Positions 35,952 through 44,696 of a DNA stretch of 64,000 nt are shown here, one piece after another. Origin of the DNA: Chelatococcus asaccharovorans (GTDB taxonomy: Bacteria; Pseudomonadota; Alphaproteobacteria; Rhizobiales; Beijerinckiaceae); assembly GCF_003201475.1 (NCBI RefSeq), contig NZ_QJJK01000020.1, forward strand, positions 23,256 through 87,255, written 5' to 3'. The notes beneath the pieces were generated by a model, which did not search any database, was not told the DNA's origin, and saw only the letters and a program-made list of their open reading frames with translations. The translations under genes and the position numbers were made by a program. Each line of letters opens with the position of its first letter. Position 1 is the stretch's first letter.

Positions 35952-36709
35952 CCCATCCCCGCGTCCGTCCCCGCTCGGGGCTTGTACTCCAGCCCCACCC
36001 AGCCGTCGTAGCCGAGGGTAGCGAGATGATCAAGGACAGCGCGATAGTTGATCTCACCCTCGTCGGGCTCGGCGCGGCTCGGCACAGCGGCGATCTGCAC
36101 ATGGCCGATCACGGGCATGTAGCGGGTGAGCCTGCGCAGCACGTCGCCCTCGGTCGCGCCGACATGGTAGACATCGAACATCAGCTTGATGTTCGAGCGC
36201 CCTGCCTCCTCCTGGATACGCGCGGCCTCCGCCTGGGTGGCATAGAAATAGCCCGGCGCGTCATAGGGGTTGAGCGCCTCGAGGAGCAACGTCAGGCCGT
36301 GCGGGGCGGCCTTGTCGGAGGCTTCGCGCAGGTTCTTCACGAAGACGCGCCCCGCCGCCTCCCGCGCCTCAGGCGGCACGAAGCCCGCCATGCAATGGAT
36401 GGCCGTGCCGCCCGCCGCGAGGCAATAAGCGATGGACTGGTCGACGGCCGCCTGGAATTCGGCCTCCCGCCCGGTGAGCGCGCCGAGGCCGTTCTCGCCG
36501 GCGCCGAGGTTGCCGCGCACGGTGTTGATGCCGAGCAGCTTCACCCCATGGCGCTCGCAGCGCGCCCTCACCGCGGCGGCCGGCGTGTCATACGGCCAGT
36601 GCAGCTCGACGGCCTTGAAACCGGCATGAGCCGCCGCGTCGATGCGCGCGAGGAGCGGCCGGTCGGGCCAGAGAAAGCCGAGATTGGCGGAATAGCGCAG
36701 CGTCGTCAT
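35921..36709 (-). CDS. otnI: 2-oxo-tetronate isomerase (hydroxypyruvate-isomerase family)
   Basis: OtnI interconverts 2-dehydro- and 3-dehydro-tetronate in D-erythronate and L-threonate catabolism. The 262-residue TIM-barrel protein shows the hydroxypyruvate-isomerase pattern: SANLGFLWPDRPLLARIDAA at the N-terminus, VELHWPYDTPA, LLLEALNPYDAPGYF with the metal-binding glutamate, LMFDVYHVGATEGD, and the C-terminal EINYRAVLDHLATLGYDGWV with GLEYKPRAGT. Classical Hyi (hydroxypyruvate isomerase) is the alternative, but the adjacent OtnC, OtnK and DenD favour OtnI. Its ATG overlaps the otnC stop (ATGA). Confidence 0.85.
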   Translation of the reverse strand: MTTLRYSANLGFLWPDRPLLARIDAAAHAGFKAVELHWPYDTPAAAVRARCERHGVKLLGINTVRGNLGAGENGLGALTGREAEFQAAVDQSIAYCLAAGGTAIHCMAGFVPPEAREAAGRVFVKNLREASDKAAPHGLTLLLEALNPYDAPGYFYATQAEAARIQEEAGRSNIKLMFDVYHVGATEGDVLRRLTRYMPVIGHVQIAAVPSRAEPDEGEINYRAVLDHLATLGYDGWVGLEYKPRAGTDAGMGWVKTLGVSL

Positions 36710-37353
36710 TTCAGGGCGAACCTCGCGTTCAACTGGTCGATCTGGCCTTGATCAAGGCTGCGCACGGCAAGCCCGCGCGTGATGACGAGGAGCTTGGCGG
36801 TCTCCTCCAGTTCTTCCGCCGCGAAGACGGCGCTGTCGAGCGAGGTGCCGGCCACCACCGGCCCGTGATTGGCGAGAAGCACCGCCGCATGGGCCCCGGC
36901 GCGCGCTGCGACGAGCGGCGCCACATCGGCCGAGCCAGGCGCGGTATAGGGCAGCACCGGCACGCGCCCGACGCGCATCACCACATAGGGCGTGATCGGC
37001 GTGATCGCGTCCTCCGGGTCGACATCGGCAAGGCAGGACAGCGCGGTGGCATAGGTCGAATGCAGATGCACCACGGCACCCGTCGCCGGCCGCGCCTCAT
37101 AGAAGGCCCGATGCAGCGGCAATTCCTTGGTCGGCGCATCGCCCCCCACATGCCGCCAATCCTGATCGAGCTTGGAGATGCGCGCTGCGTCGAGAAAGCC
37201 GAAGCAGGAATTGGTCGGTGTGACCAGGAAGCCGTCTTCCAGCTTGACCGAGATATTGCCGGAAGAGCCCACGGTGAAGCCGCGCGCGAACAGCGAGCGG
37301 CCCCACATCGCGATCCGCGTCCTCAGTTGGGCTTCCGCCTCAAGCCCGCTCAT
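36706..37353 (-). CDS. otnC: 3-oxo-tetronate 4-phosphate decarboxylase (class II aldolase family)
   Basis: OtnC converts 3-dehydro-4-phospho-tetronate to dihydroxyacetone phosphate and CO2. The 215-residue protein belongs to the class II aldolase/adducin family: GNISVKLEDGFLVTPTNSCF near residue 35, a catalytic acid in PTKELPLHRAFYEARP, the zinc histidines in VVHLHSTYATALSC, and LLANHGPVVAGTSLDSAVF. Other family members are L-fuculose-phosphate-type aldolases; the neighbours decide the assignment. It overlaps both otnK and otnI by four bases, so translation of the three is coupled. Confidence 0.88.
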   Translation of the reverse strand: MSGLEAEAQLRTRIAMWGRSLFARGFTVGSSGNISVKLEDGFLVTPTNSCFGFLDAARISKLDQDWRHVGGDAPTKELPLHRAFYEARPATGAVVHLHSTYATALSCLADVDPEDAITPITPYVVMRVGRVPVLPYTAPGSADVAPLVAARAGAHAAVLLANHGPVVAGTSLDSAVFAAEELEETAKLLVITRGLAVRSLDQGQIDQLNARFALK

Positions 37354-38606
37354 CGGGACGTCCCCATGACGTCGAGTGCCTTTGCGTAGAAATCGCTGGC
37401 GCCGAAATTGCCACTCTTCAGGGCAAGGCGGATGGACCGAGCCCCCGCCTCACCGGCGAGCGCCGGCACCCCCGGGTCGATCTCCGGTCCGATCGCGAGT
37501 TGCCGCACGCCAAGCGCCGCGACAACAGCCCCGGAGGTCTCGCCGCCGCCGACGGCGATGCATGTGACACCGGCAGCGACGAGCTCCTGAGCCAATGTCC
37601 CAAAGAAGCGCTCGATGGCGCCCGCGACGGCCTCGCGCCCGAACCTCTCCTGCGCCGCCTTCACGGCGTCGGGGTCAGCGCTCGAATGGACGATCGGCGC
37701 CTCATCCGCATGGCTCAGCACGAAATCCCGCGCGGCCGCGACCGTCACGTCCCCCGCCATCACCGCGTCAGGGCGAAGCGCGAAACCGGGATGGCCCTCC
37801 AAGTGCCGCGCGAGCTGTGCCAGCGAGGCGCGGGAGCAGGAGCCAGACAGCGCGACGCCCGGCCCGGAGAGCCCACTATAGGCTGTTCCTCCCGCGCCGA
37901 GCTTGCCCGCCTTGCGGAAATTGTCCGGCAGGCCGATGGCGATGCCGGAGCCGCCTGTGATCAGCCGCGCATCGGCAATGGCGGCGCCGATCGCCTTGAG
38001 GTCGTCGTCGGTGACCGCATCGACGACGGCAAGCTTGGCGGTCTTGCCGATCTCCGCCAGCGCCGCGCGAATGGCCTCGGCGCCCTGCCGCACGACCGCA
38101 TAGGGAACGAGCCCGACCTCGCCCCTGGTCTGGCGCCTGAGCCAGCGGCGGATGTCCGGATCGGTCATCGGTGTCAGCGGGTGCTTCTCCATGCCGGATT
38201 CGTTGAGCAGACGATCGCCGACAAAGAGATGCCCCTGGTAGAGCGTGCGCCCCGTCGCGGGGAAGACGGGGCAGACCACCGCCACGCCCGCATCGAGCGC
38301 CGCGCTCAAGGCCTCTGCGACCGGCCCGATATTGCCTTCAGGCGTCGAATCGAAAGTCGAGCAATATTTGAAGAGGATCTGCCCGGCACCCTGGCGCTGC
38401 AGCCAGGCCAGCCCATCGAGCGATTGGCGAACCGCGTCGCCCGGCGCGATGGAGCGCGTCTTCAAGGCCACCACGCCGGCTTCCGCCGGCGCGACATCGC
38501 CCTCCGGCACGCCGACGTAGAGCGTCGTCGCCATGCCGTTGCGGGCGAGCATATTGGCGAGGTCGCTCGCACCGGTGAAATCATCCGCGATTGCGCCGAG
38601 CAGCAT
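37350..38606 (-). CDS. otnK: 3-oxo-tetronate 4-kinase (four-carbon acid sugar kinase, DUF1537 family)
   Basis: OtnK phosphorylates 3-dehydro-tetronate with ATP. The 418-residue protein has the DUF1537 N-terminal domain (LGAIADDFTGASDLANMLAR at the start, FKYCSTFDSTPEGNIGPVAE with the substrate-binding residues) and the C-terminal nucleotide-binding domain ending in AVGGGETSGAVVAALGVRQL and LKSGNFG. These motifs are diagnostic for the family. Relatives include 3-oxo-isoapionate kinase, so a branched substrate cannot be fully excluded. GGAGG lies six bases before the ATG, and denD ends three bases before it. Confidence 0.93.
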   Translation of the reverse strand: MLLGAIADDFTGASDLANMLARNGMATTLYVGVPEGDVAPAEAGVVALKTRSIAPGDAVRQSLDGLAWLQRQGAGQILFKYCSTFDSTPEGNIGPVAEALSAALDAGVAVVCPVFPATGRTLYQGHLFVGDRLLNESGMEKHPLTPMTDPDIRRWLRRQTRGEVGLVPYAVVRQGAEAIRAALAEIGKTAKLAVVDAVTDDDLKAIGAAIADARLITGGSGIAIGLPDNFRKAGKLGAGGTAYSGLSGPGVALSGSCSRASLAQLARHLEGHPGFALRPDAVMAGDVTVAAARDFVLSHADEAPIVHSSADPDAVKAAQERFGREAVAGAIERFFGTLAQELVAAGVTCIAVGGGETSGAVVAALGVRQLAIGPEIDPGVPALAGEAGARSIRLALKSGNFGASDFYAKALDVMGTSR

Positions 38607-38608
38607 GA

Positions 38609-39613
38609 TCAGCCTCCGATGCGTCCGCCGAGCTCGTCCTCGACATGGGCGCGGATGATATCATCGAAGGTGGCGTCCGCCTTGAAGCCGAGTTCAAGCG
38701 CGCGCCTGGCGTCGAAATCCTGCGCCCAGCCGTCGACGATTCGGGTGATCGTCTCGTCCGGCTCGGTGCGGATCAACGCCACCGCCTTGTCGCCGGCCAA
38801 GCGCCGCAAGGATTCGATTTCCTCGCCCACCGTCGCCGAGAGGCCGGGCATATTGAGGTTGCGGCGCCAGCCGAGCCGGGCGAGGTCCAGCGTGCCGGCA
38901 TGGAGGAGGAAGCCCACCGCCGAGCGCGGGCTCGCGAACCAGTGGCGCACATCGGGTGAAACCGGCAGCACCGCTTCCTGGCCCACCAGCGGTTCGCGCA
39001 GGATGTTGGAGAAGAAGCCCGACGCCGCCTTGTTCGGCTTCCCCGGGCGGATGCAGATGGTCGGCAGGCGGATGCCGATGCCGTCGAAGAAGCCGCGCCG
39101 CGAATAGTCCGACAGCAGGAGCTCGCCGATAGCCTTCTGCGTGCCATAGCTCGTCAGCGGTGCCGTGAAGAATTCGTCGCCGATCTTGTCCGGGAAGGGC
39201 GCGCCGAAGACGGCGATCGACGAGGTGAAGACGACGCGCGGCTTGTAGGGCTGATCGGGAGCATCCTTGCGCAACCCTTCCTGGCGGATCGCCTCGAACA
39301 GGTGGCGCGTGCCGTCGAGATTGATGCGATAGCCCTTCTCGAAATCCGCCTCGGCCTCGCCGGAGACGATCGCCGCGAGGTGATAGATCACGTCGGGCCG
39401 CCCAGCTGCGAGGCGGGTCGCCGTTTCCGGCGCGGAGAGATCGACCGTCAGCGTCTCGGCCTTGCCCGGAAAGCCCTCCGGCGCCGCGGGTGCGACGACA
39501 TCGGCCAGCGTCAACTGCGTGATCGCTTTCCCACCGAGGTGCCCTTCGGCGACGAGCTTGTCCGTGAGCTTGCGGCCGACCATGCCGGCCGCACCGATGA
39601 TCAGAATATGCAT
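38609..39613 (-). CDS. denD: D-erythronate dehydrogenase
   Basis: DenD oxidises D-erythronate to 2-dehydro-D-erythronate with NAD, the first step of D-erythronate degradation. The 334-residue extended-SDR/epimerase protein has the cofactor motif ILIIGAAGMVGRKLTDKL, YHLAAIVSGEAEADFEKGY, the catalytic segment VVFTSSIAVFGAPFPD with TSYGTQKAIGELLLSDY (YxxxK) and RLPTICIRPGKPNKAAS. This sequence pattern is characteristic of the DenD group. It lies between the lactonase-like gene and otnK, and with OtnI, OtnK and OtnC completes the route to dihydroxyacetone phosphate. Confidence 0.88.
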   Translation of the reverse strand: MHILIIGAAGMVGRKLTDKLVAEGHLGGKAITQLTLADVVAPAAPEGFPGKAETLTVDLSAPETATRLAAGRPDVIYHLAAIVSGEAEADFEKGYRINLDGTRHLFEAIRQEGLRKDAPDQPYKPRVVFTSSIAVFGAPFPDKIGDEFFTAPLTSYGTQKAIGELLLSDYSRRGFFDGIGIRLPTICIRPGKPNKAASGFFSNILREPLVGQEAVLPVSPDVRHWFASPRSAVGFLLHAGTLDLARLGWRRNLNMPGLSATVGEEIESLRRLAGDKAVALIRTEPDETITRIVDGWAQDFDARRALELGFKADATFDDIIRAHVEDELGGRIGG

Positions 39614-39664
39614 GAGACCGTCCTCGCGAATCCGCTTGAGGTGATTGATGGTGAAACGGCTTAG

Positions 39665-41605
39665 TCAGTTCAAACGAAAACGCGCAACCGCATAGGGGGC
39701 GAGCGTGCAGCGGGTGGCACCGCCCCCGCCCGCCATCGTCGCGAGGGCTTCGGCATCCTGTGTCGCCGCCATGAAGGTCCCGGCATCGAGAACAGCTTGT
39801 TCCGCAATGCTGCTCTCAAGATGCACGACCTGCTCGACGCCGGTGAGATTGGCGAGCCATAGCGCGATGCCGTCCGGCCGCTCCACGGCGATGCCCTGCA
39901 CGGCGGAGGGATCGGAGAGGGCAACGCGACGCATGGCAGCGCCGCCAAGGCCCGCGAGCCCCTTGAGAACGTGGAAGACGGGAAAGAGCCCGCCATGATC
40001 GTCGAACCACGGCTGCGGCCAGGAGTGGTGCCGGTGGAGCACGCCGAAAGCCCCCGTGGTGCCGCCCAGGGTGATCGCAGAGGCGCCGCCGGCCGCAAAG
40101 CGCGCGAAGAAGCCCAGCGTCCAGGCCGCGCCGAGCAGCCCGCGCTGGCGGGGATCGTTGAAATTCATGGCCTGGCGGATATTGCCGGGATTGGCCATCG
40201 GTGCCTCGCCATAGGGGTTCATGCGCATGCCGATGGCGCTCGGGCCGACAGCCCACGGCGTGCCGGCGGCGATCGCCGCAGCCGACAGCGCCATGGCCGG
40301 CAAGGATTCCAGGCCCTCGGTGATGGAGTGGTCGTCGCCGGCATGGAGCATCGCCGTCGTCGTGAAGCTCACGAGATCGAGGAGGTCGCTCGGCGGGCGC
40401 TTGCGGTTGAGCTCGGTGAAATAGCTGAACATGCCGCCGCCGAGACGCACGCCGGGAAAAGCCTTCCGGGCGGCGGCAAAGAAGTCGCGCGGCGGCGGCG
40501 CCGGCGGCCAGGGGCTGCCGGGCAAGGTGCATTTGAGATCGGGCGCGGGCGAAACGAGGACCACCGCGAAGGGCGAGCCGAGCGCCGCCACCGCGCGGCC
40601 GAGCGCGGCGAGTTCCTCGGCATAATCGTCGACGCCGACGATGACCGCCTCCAGCCAAGGCTCCGCGCCGATCGCCTGCGCCGCTGCGGCCAGCCCGCGC
40701 AATGTCTCGCGATCGTGGCCGCGCCGGGGATCGTAGAAGCCCACCACATGGCGCGCGCCGATGCGCGCCAGCGTCTCGGCCTCTGCCAACGTCGCCGCGA
40801 TCTCATCGGGATCGAGCCCGAGGCCGAGCGCGGGAACGGGCCCCAAGGCCTCGCCGATCGTCACGGTGATGCCCGCCTCGGCCGGCGCCACTTGGGCCGG
40901 CTGCCCGGAGACCGTCAGCCGTACCGCCTGGTCCAGCACCTCGCCCTGCGCGAGGGTGTAGGGCCAGGGCAAGGCCAGCGGCCGCACATAGGTCTTGTAG
41001 GAGGCATCCGTCCAGTTGCGCTGGTCCTCCATTTCATAGACGTCGCCCTCCATCCGGCAGCTCACACGGAGGCCGGGCGCGGCCTCATGGGTCAGGGCGC
41101 TGAGGTTCATCATGGGCTGGACGGGGTCGATGATCGCGGGAAAACGCCCCTCTTCGACCGCGCCATCGGCATGTTCGATGGTGACGGGGAGGCCTGAAGC
41201 GGCACTCGGATGCAATACCACGAAGCCCGTGCGATTGGTCAGGAAGGGCGTATCGGCCGTGCCGGTCGCCACAAAGGCGAGCGTGCCGTCCTCGCCCAGC
41301 GTGATCTCGGCGGCATAGCTGAAGCTCTGGCGTTCATCCCGCGCCACCGCCTTGTAGGTCACGGTGAGACCGTCATCCGTCCCGGTGATGGCGAGATCCG
41401 TGATCTCCGGGTTGTAGGTGCCCCAGTTGTGGTCGCGCACGATGAAGGAGATGGCGCGGATAACCTCGACGCCGCCGAAGCGGATATGGCGGAGATTGCC
41501 GGCGTCGAGCTCCGCCGAGAGCGCACCGGCCTTGAGGATGCGCTGCGGCGGCACCGGCTCCTCCGTGCCGAAAAGAATGACGGCCGGCGAGGGCATGGAT
41601 GTCAT
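39665..41605 (-). CDS. ApnL-like (D-apionate lactonase family) protein
   Basis: The 646-residue cytoplasmic protein has an N-terminal beta-sandwich (LFGTEEPVPPQRILKAGALS, then FGGVEVIRAISFIVRDHNWG), a central TIM-barrel-like domain (LGGGMFSYFTELNRKRPP; TTTAMLHAGDDHSITEGLES; GPSAIGMRMNPYGEAPMANP) and a C-terminal beta domain. From memory this order matches the D-apionate lactonase (ApnL) family, which opens apiono-lactone. No apionate oxidoisomerase or RuBisCO-like gene is present, but the D-erythronate enzymes are, so the true substrate may be erythrono- or another tetronolactone. GGAGG lies nine bases before the ATG, and the permease gene ends 13 bases upstream. Confidence 0.7.
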   Translation of the reverse strand: MTSMPSPAVILFGTEEPVPPQRILKAGALSAELDAGNLRHIRFGGVEVIRAISFIVRDHNWGTYNPEITDLAITGTDDGLTVTYKAVARDERQSFSYAAEITLGEDGTLAFVATGTADTPFLTNRTGFVVLHPSAASGLPVTIEHADGAVEEGRFPAIIDPVQPMMNLSALTHEAAPGLRVSCRMEGDVYEMEDQRNWTDASYKTYVRPLALPWPYTLAQGEVLDQAVRLTVSGQPAQVAPAEAGITVTIGEALGPVPALGLGLDPDEIAATLAEAETLARIGARHVVGFYDPRRGHDRETLRGLAAAAQAIGAEPWLEAVIVGVDDYAEELAALGRAVAALGSPFAVVLVSPAPDLKCTLPGSPWPPAPPPRDFFAAARKAFPGVRLGGGMFSYFTELNRKRPPSDLLDLVSFTTTAMLHAGDDHSITEGLESLPAMALSAAAIAAGTPWAVGPSAIGMRMNPYGEAPMANPGNIRQAMNFNDPRQRGLLGAAWTLGFFARFAAGGASAITLGGTTGAFGVLHRHHSWPQPWFDDHGGLFPVFHVLKGLAGLGGAAMRRVALSDPSAVQGIAVERPDGIALWLANLTGVEQVVHLESSIAEQAVLDAGTFMAATQDAEALATMAGGGGATRCTLAPYAVARFRLN

Positions 41606-41618
41606 TAGTTGTATCCTC

Positions 41619-42596
41619 CTAACGGCTGGCGCGGCTGCTGACGAGACGCTCCACGAGCAGCGCGACGATGATGATGGTGCCGATGGCCGAGCCCTGCCAG
41701 AACGGCGACACGCCCATCAGATTGAGGCCGTTGCGGATCATCACCATGATGAAGACGCCGATGAGCGTGCCGATCATCGAGCCGCGTCCGCCGTAGAGGC
41801 TCGCGCCGCCGATGACGACCGCGGCGATGGCGTCGAGCTCCATGGAATTGCCCATCAGCGGGTCGGCGGACAGGAGCTGGCTGATCGAGAAGGTGACCGC
41901 AACCGCCGAGAGCGCGCCCGACAGCACATAGGGCAGCACGGAATAGAACAGCGTATTGAGACCCGCCGCCCGTGCCGCTTCCTTGTTCGAGCCCACCGCA
42001 TAGATGGTGCGGCCACCCTTGGTATAGGTGAGATAGGCCCAGGCGACGATATAGAGCACAATCAGGAAGAGGACGTTCGAGGGAATTCCGAGAATATTCG
42101 TATAAACGATATTCTGCATCGCATCGGGAATATTGGAGATCGCCGTCTGGCCGGAGAGGATATAGGCGAGACTGCGCCCGATCGCCATCATGCCGAGCGT
42201 CACCACGAAGGCCGCCAATCCGAAGACATTGATGAGCAGGCCGGAGACGAGCCCGATGCCGCCGCCGGCGAGGACAGCGACCGCGATCGCCGGCACGATC
42301 GGCATCTGCTGCAGCGACAGGCCCAGGATGATGCCGGTCAACCCGGCGACGGAACCGACCGAAAGATCGATGCCGCCGGTCAGGATCACGAAGGTCATGC
42401 CCACCGCGACGATGCCGATCACCACCGATTGATCGAGCATGTTGAAGATGTTCGACTGCGTCAGAAAGTAAGGCGACAGCAGGGACAGGCAAAGGCCGAT
42501 GATGAGCGCCAGCGCCAGCATGCGGACTTCGAGCCGCTGCGCCAGCATCTTGAAGCGCGACCCGCGCGCCGGCGTGGAGACGGTGATCGATGCCAT
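41619..42596 (-). CDS. Sugar ABC transporter permease (CUT2/RbsC type)
   Basis: The 325-residue inner-membrane protein has about nine transmembrane segments and the RbsC-family landmarks FILTGGIDLSVGSVAGLTG, VVTLGMMAIGRSLAYILSG, GRTIYAVGSNKEAARAAG (the ATPase-contacting loop) and AVVIGGASLYGGRGSMIGTL. It is the single permease of the importer and would form a homodimer, as in ribose transporters. The ATG at 42596 has GGAG eight bases upstream; a GTG at 42620 overlapping the ATPase stop is less likely. Confidence 0.92.
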   Translation of the reverse strand: MASITVSTPARGSRFKMLAQRLEVRMLALALIIGLCLSLLSPYFLTQSNIFNMLDQSVVIGIVAVGMTFVILTGGIDLSVGSVAGLTGIILGLSLQQMPIVPAIAVAVLAGGGIGLVSGLLINVFGLAAFVVTLGMMAIGRSLAYILSGQTAISNIPDAMQNIVYTNILGIPSNVLFLIVLYIVAWAYLTYTKGGRTIYAVGSNKEAARAAGLNTLFYSVLPYVLSGALSAVAVTFSISQLLSADPLMGNSMELDAIAAVVIGGASLYGGRGSMIGTLIGVFIMVMIRNGLNLMGVSPFWQGSAIGTIIIVALLVERLVSSRASR

Positions 42597-42616
42597 GGAA
42601 GAAGGCTCCTTGATAG

Positions 42617-44515
42617 TCACAGCGCGGCCGCCATGGTGTCGATGCGCGCCTTGATCGCCTCGGGCGACGGAAGCGCGGTATCGGGCGACAGGCAGAGCCC
42701 TACCCAGCCGAGATCATGGCCGCGCGGGCTGTGCATGGGCACGAGCAACGTGGTGCGGCTTTTGTCCGCCTCCGGCACGAAGGCGGGTTCGCGCTGGCTC
42801 AAAGCCCGCGGGATCAGCGTATCGGCGAGACCGCGGGCCTCGCCCGCCTTGAAACCCGGATCGAGCGCGGCATCGGTGACCACCGTGTTCAGGCAGATGA
42901 GATTGTCCTTCTCGATCAGCGCCCAGAAGCCGGCCCCCCCGTGCTCATGGGCGAGCTGGTTGAGCAGGGCCGTGTTGCGCGCCATCGAGGTGCGCGGCGC
43001 GGCGAGCAGCGTCAGCTTCTCCTCGTCGAGCATGGCGCTCGGCAGATCCGCGATGCTGCGGCCATCGCTCATCACGACGATGCGATCGCTGATCCCGAGC
43101 AGTTCCTCGAAGTCGGACGAGACCACGACGACCGCGACGCCCGCGGCCACGATGTCCCTGAGCATCGCATAGATGCTGGCGCGCGTGCCGATGTCCACGC
43201 CCTTCGTCGGCTCGTCGAGGATCAGCACCTTCGGCTCCAGCAGAAGCCAGCGTGCCATGATGATCTTCTGCTGCATGCCGCCCGAGAAATTCAGCATGGA
43301 GGCGTCCATCAGCCGGTCTTCCGGCAGGCCGAGGCGCTGCAGCAGTTCCTTGACCTTGCGCTCGCGCGCCTGGTAGCCGCAGAAGAATCCGCGGTGCGCG
43401 CCGAGATGGGCGAGCAGCAGGTTCTCCTTCACGCTGAGGTCAGGGACGATGTTCTGCGTCCGCCGGTCCTCGGCGACGAAGCCGAGCCCCGCGCGGATGG
43501 CGCCCTGCGGATCGTCACCCTTCAGGGGCTTGCCGCCGAGCCGCACCTCCCCGCCGCTGCGCGGTCTGAGACCAAAGATCGCCTCGACGGTCTCCGAGCG
43601 TCCCGCACCGACGAGGCCGCCAAGGCCGAGGATCTCCCCCGCCCGAACCGAGAAGGAAACGTCCTTCACCACGGGCTCGGTGACGAGGTGGCGGACCTCG
43701 AGCATCACCGGCCCGCCTTCCCCCTCGCCGGGGGTATGCGGCTCAGTATAGATGGCGCCGAGCTCGGCCCCGACCATGGCGCGGATGAGTTCCGCCTGGG
43801 TGAGATCGGCCGTCGGATGGGCATTCATCACCGTCCGGCCTTCGCGCATCACAGTGACGCGGTCGGTGATCGAGAACACCTCCTCCAGCCGGTGCGACAC
43901 GAAAACGAGGCCATGGCCGGTCTCGCGCAGACGCGCCATCACATCGAACAACCGGTCGACCTCACCCGGGCTGAGAGAGGCCGTCGGCTCGTCGAAGATG
44001 ATGAGCTTGGCATCGACGCCGAGCGCCTTGGCGATCTCGACGAGCTGCTTTTGCGCCGAGGACAGCCGCCTGACCTCCCAGTCGAAGGGCAGGCTGTCAC
44101 CCTGGCCAAGGCTGTCGAGAATGGCCCGGCCCCGTTCCTTCAGCGCGCGGTAGTCGAGCCGCCCGGGACGTCCGAGTTCCGGCAGGAAGATGTTTTCAAG
44201 CACGCTGAGATCGGGGACGAGGCTCGTCTCCTGCATCACGATGGCGATGCCGACGCGCAGCGCGTCGCGCGTATTGCGGAGCTGAATATCGCGCCCGCGA
44301 TACCGGATCGATCCGGAATCGGCGCTGTAATGGCCAGAGATGACCTTCGAAAGCGTCGACTTTCCCGCACCATTCGCACCGAGCAGGCCGTGGATCTCGC
44401 CTTCGCGCAGCTCGAAATCCGCCCCGGCCAGCGCGCGTGTCTTGTCGAACGTCTTCGTGATCTTGCTGGCAGTCAGCAAGATTGGAGGCGGATCAGCGGA
44501 TGGCGCGTGTTTCAT
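42617..44515 (-). CDS. Sugar ABC transporter ATPase (RbsA type) with a 127-residue C-terminal extension
   Basis: Two ABC domains are fused, as in RbsA/MglA. The first has GLLGANGAGKSTLSKVISG, a signature variant LSSAQKQLVEIAKAL and Walker B LIIFDEPTASLS. The second has a degenerate Walker A (GLGGLVGAGRSETVEAIFGL), FSGGMQQKIIMARWL and VLILDEPTKGVDIG. Typical homologues end near residue 500; this protein has 632. The extra part (from about residue 506) is alpha/beta, with WALIEKDNLICLNTVV and TLLVPMHSPRGHDLGWVGL, and has no obvious ABC role; it looks like a small sensory (GAF-like) domain, which is inference. It lies between the binding-protein and permease genes. Confidence 0.92.
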   Translation of the reverse strand: MKHAPSADPPPILLTASKITKTFDKTRALAGADFELREGEIHGLLGANGAGKSTLSKVISGHYSADSGSIRYRGRDIQLRNTRDALRVGIAIVMQETSLVPDLSVLENIFLPELGRPGRLDYRALKERGRAILDSLGQGDSLPFDWEVRRLSSAQKQLVEIAKALGVDAKLIIFDEPTASLSPGEVDRLFDVMARLRETGHGLVFVSHRLEEVFSITDRVTVMREGRTVMNAHPTADLTQAELIRAMVGAELGAIYTEPHTPGEGEGGPVMLEVRHLVTEPVVKDVSFSVRAGEILGLGGLVGAGRSETVEAIFGLRPRSGGEVRLGGKPLKGDDPQGAIRAGLGFVAEDRRTQNIVPDLSVKENLLLAHLGAHRGFFCGYQARERKVKELLQRLGLPEDRLMDASMLNFSGGMQQKIIMARWLLLEPKVLILDEPTKGVDIGTRASIYAMLRDIVAAGVAVVVVSSDFEELLGISDRIVVMSDGRSIADLPSAMLDEEKLTLLAAPRTSMARNTALLNQLAHEHGGAGFWALIEKDNLICLNTVVTDAALDPGFKAGEARGLADTLIPRALSQREPAFVPEADKSRTTLLVPMHSPRGHDLGWVGLCLSPDTALPSPEAIKARIDTMAAAL

Positions 44516-44550
44516 CCCGTATTCCTGCGGACCTCAGAAGCGAAATTGTC

Positions 44551-44655
44551 TAGAGCATTTTCGAGCGAAGTGGACACCGGTTCGCGTGAAGAAAATGCGC
44601 TAAAACAAAGACATGGAGCATTTTCGTGATTCGGAGAAACGCGAAAATGCTCTAA
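44551..44655 (+). repeat. Dispersed intergenic repeat, copy 1, with terminal palindrome
   Basis: The element begins TAGAGCATTTTCGAGCGAAG and ends ATGCTCTAA. Its second half forms a hairpin with perfect 11-base arms GAGCATTTTCG (44616-44626) and CGAAAATGCTC (44642-44652). The left half is nearly identical to the copy at 28694. It lies in the gap between the ATPase and binding-protein genes of the sugar importer. Confidence 0.85.
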
Positions 44656-44696
44656 GCATTGTCCGATCAATCTGAAGCAACGGATCCACCGGTGTC

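Noticed and set aside
35160..39613. Reading the cluster as L-threonate (LtnD-type) catabolism
   Set aside because: LtnD belongs to the 3-hydroxyisobutyrate dehydrogenase family, which is absent; the dehydrogenase here is of the DenD extended-SDR type.
41418..44629. Two long plus-strand open frames opposite the ABC permease and ATPase genes
   Set aside because: Composition (Asp, Arg, His-rich, low in hydrophobics) is that of shadow frames, while the minus-strand genes show full ABC motifs.
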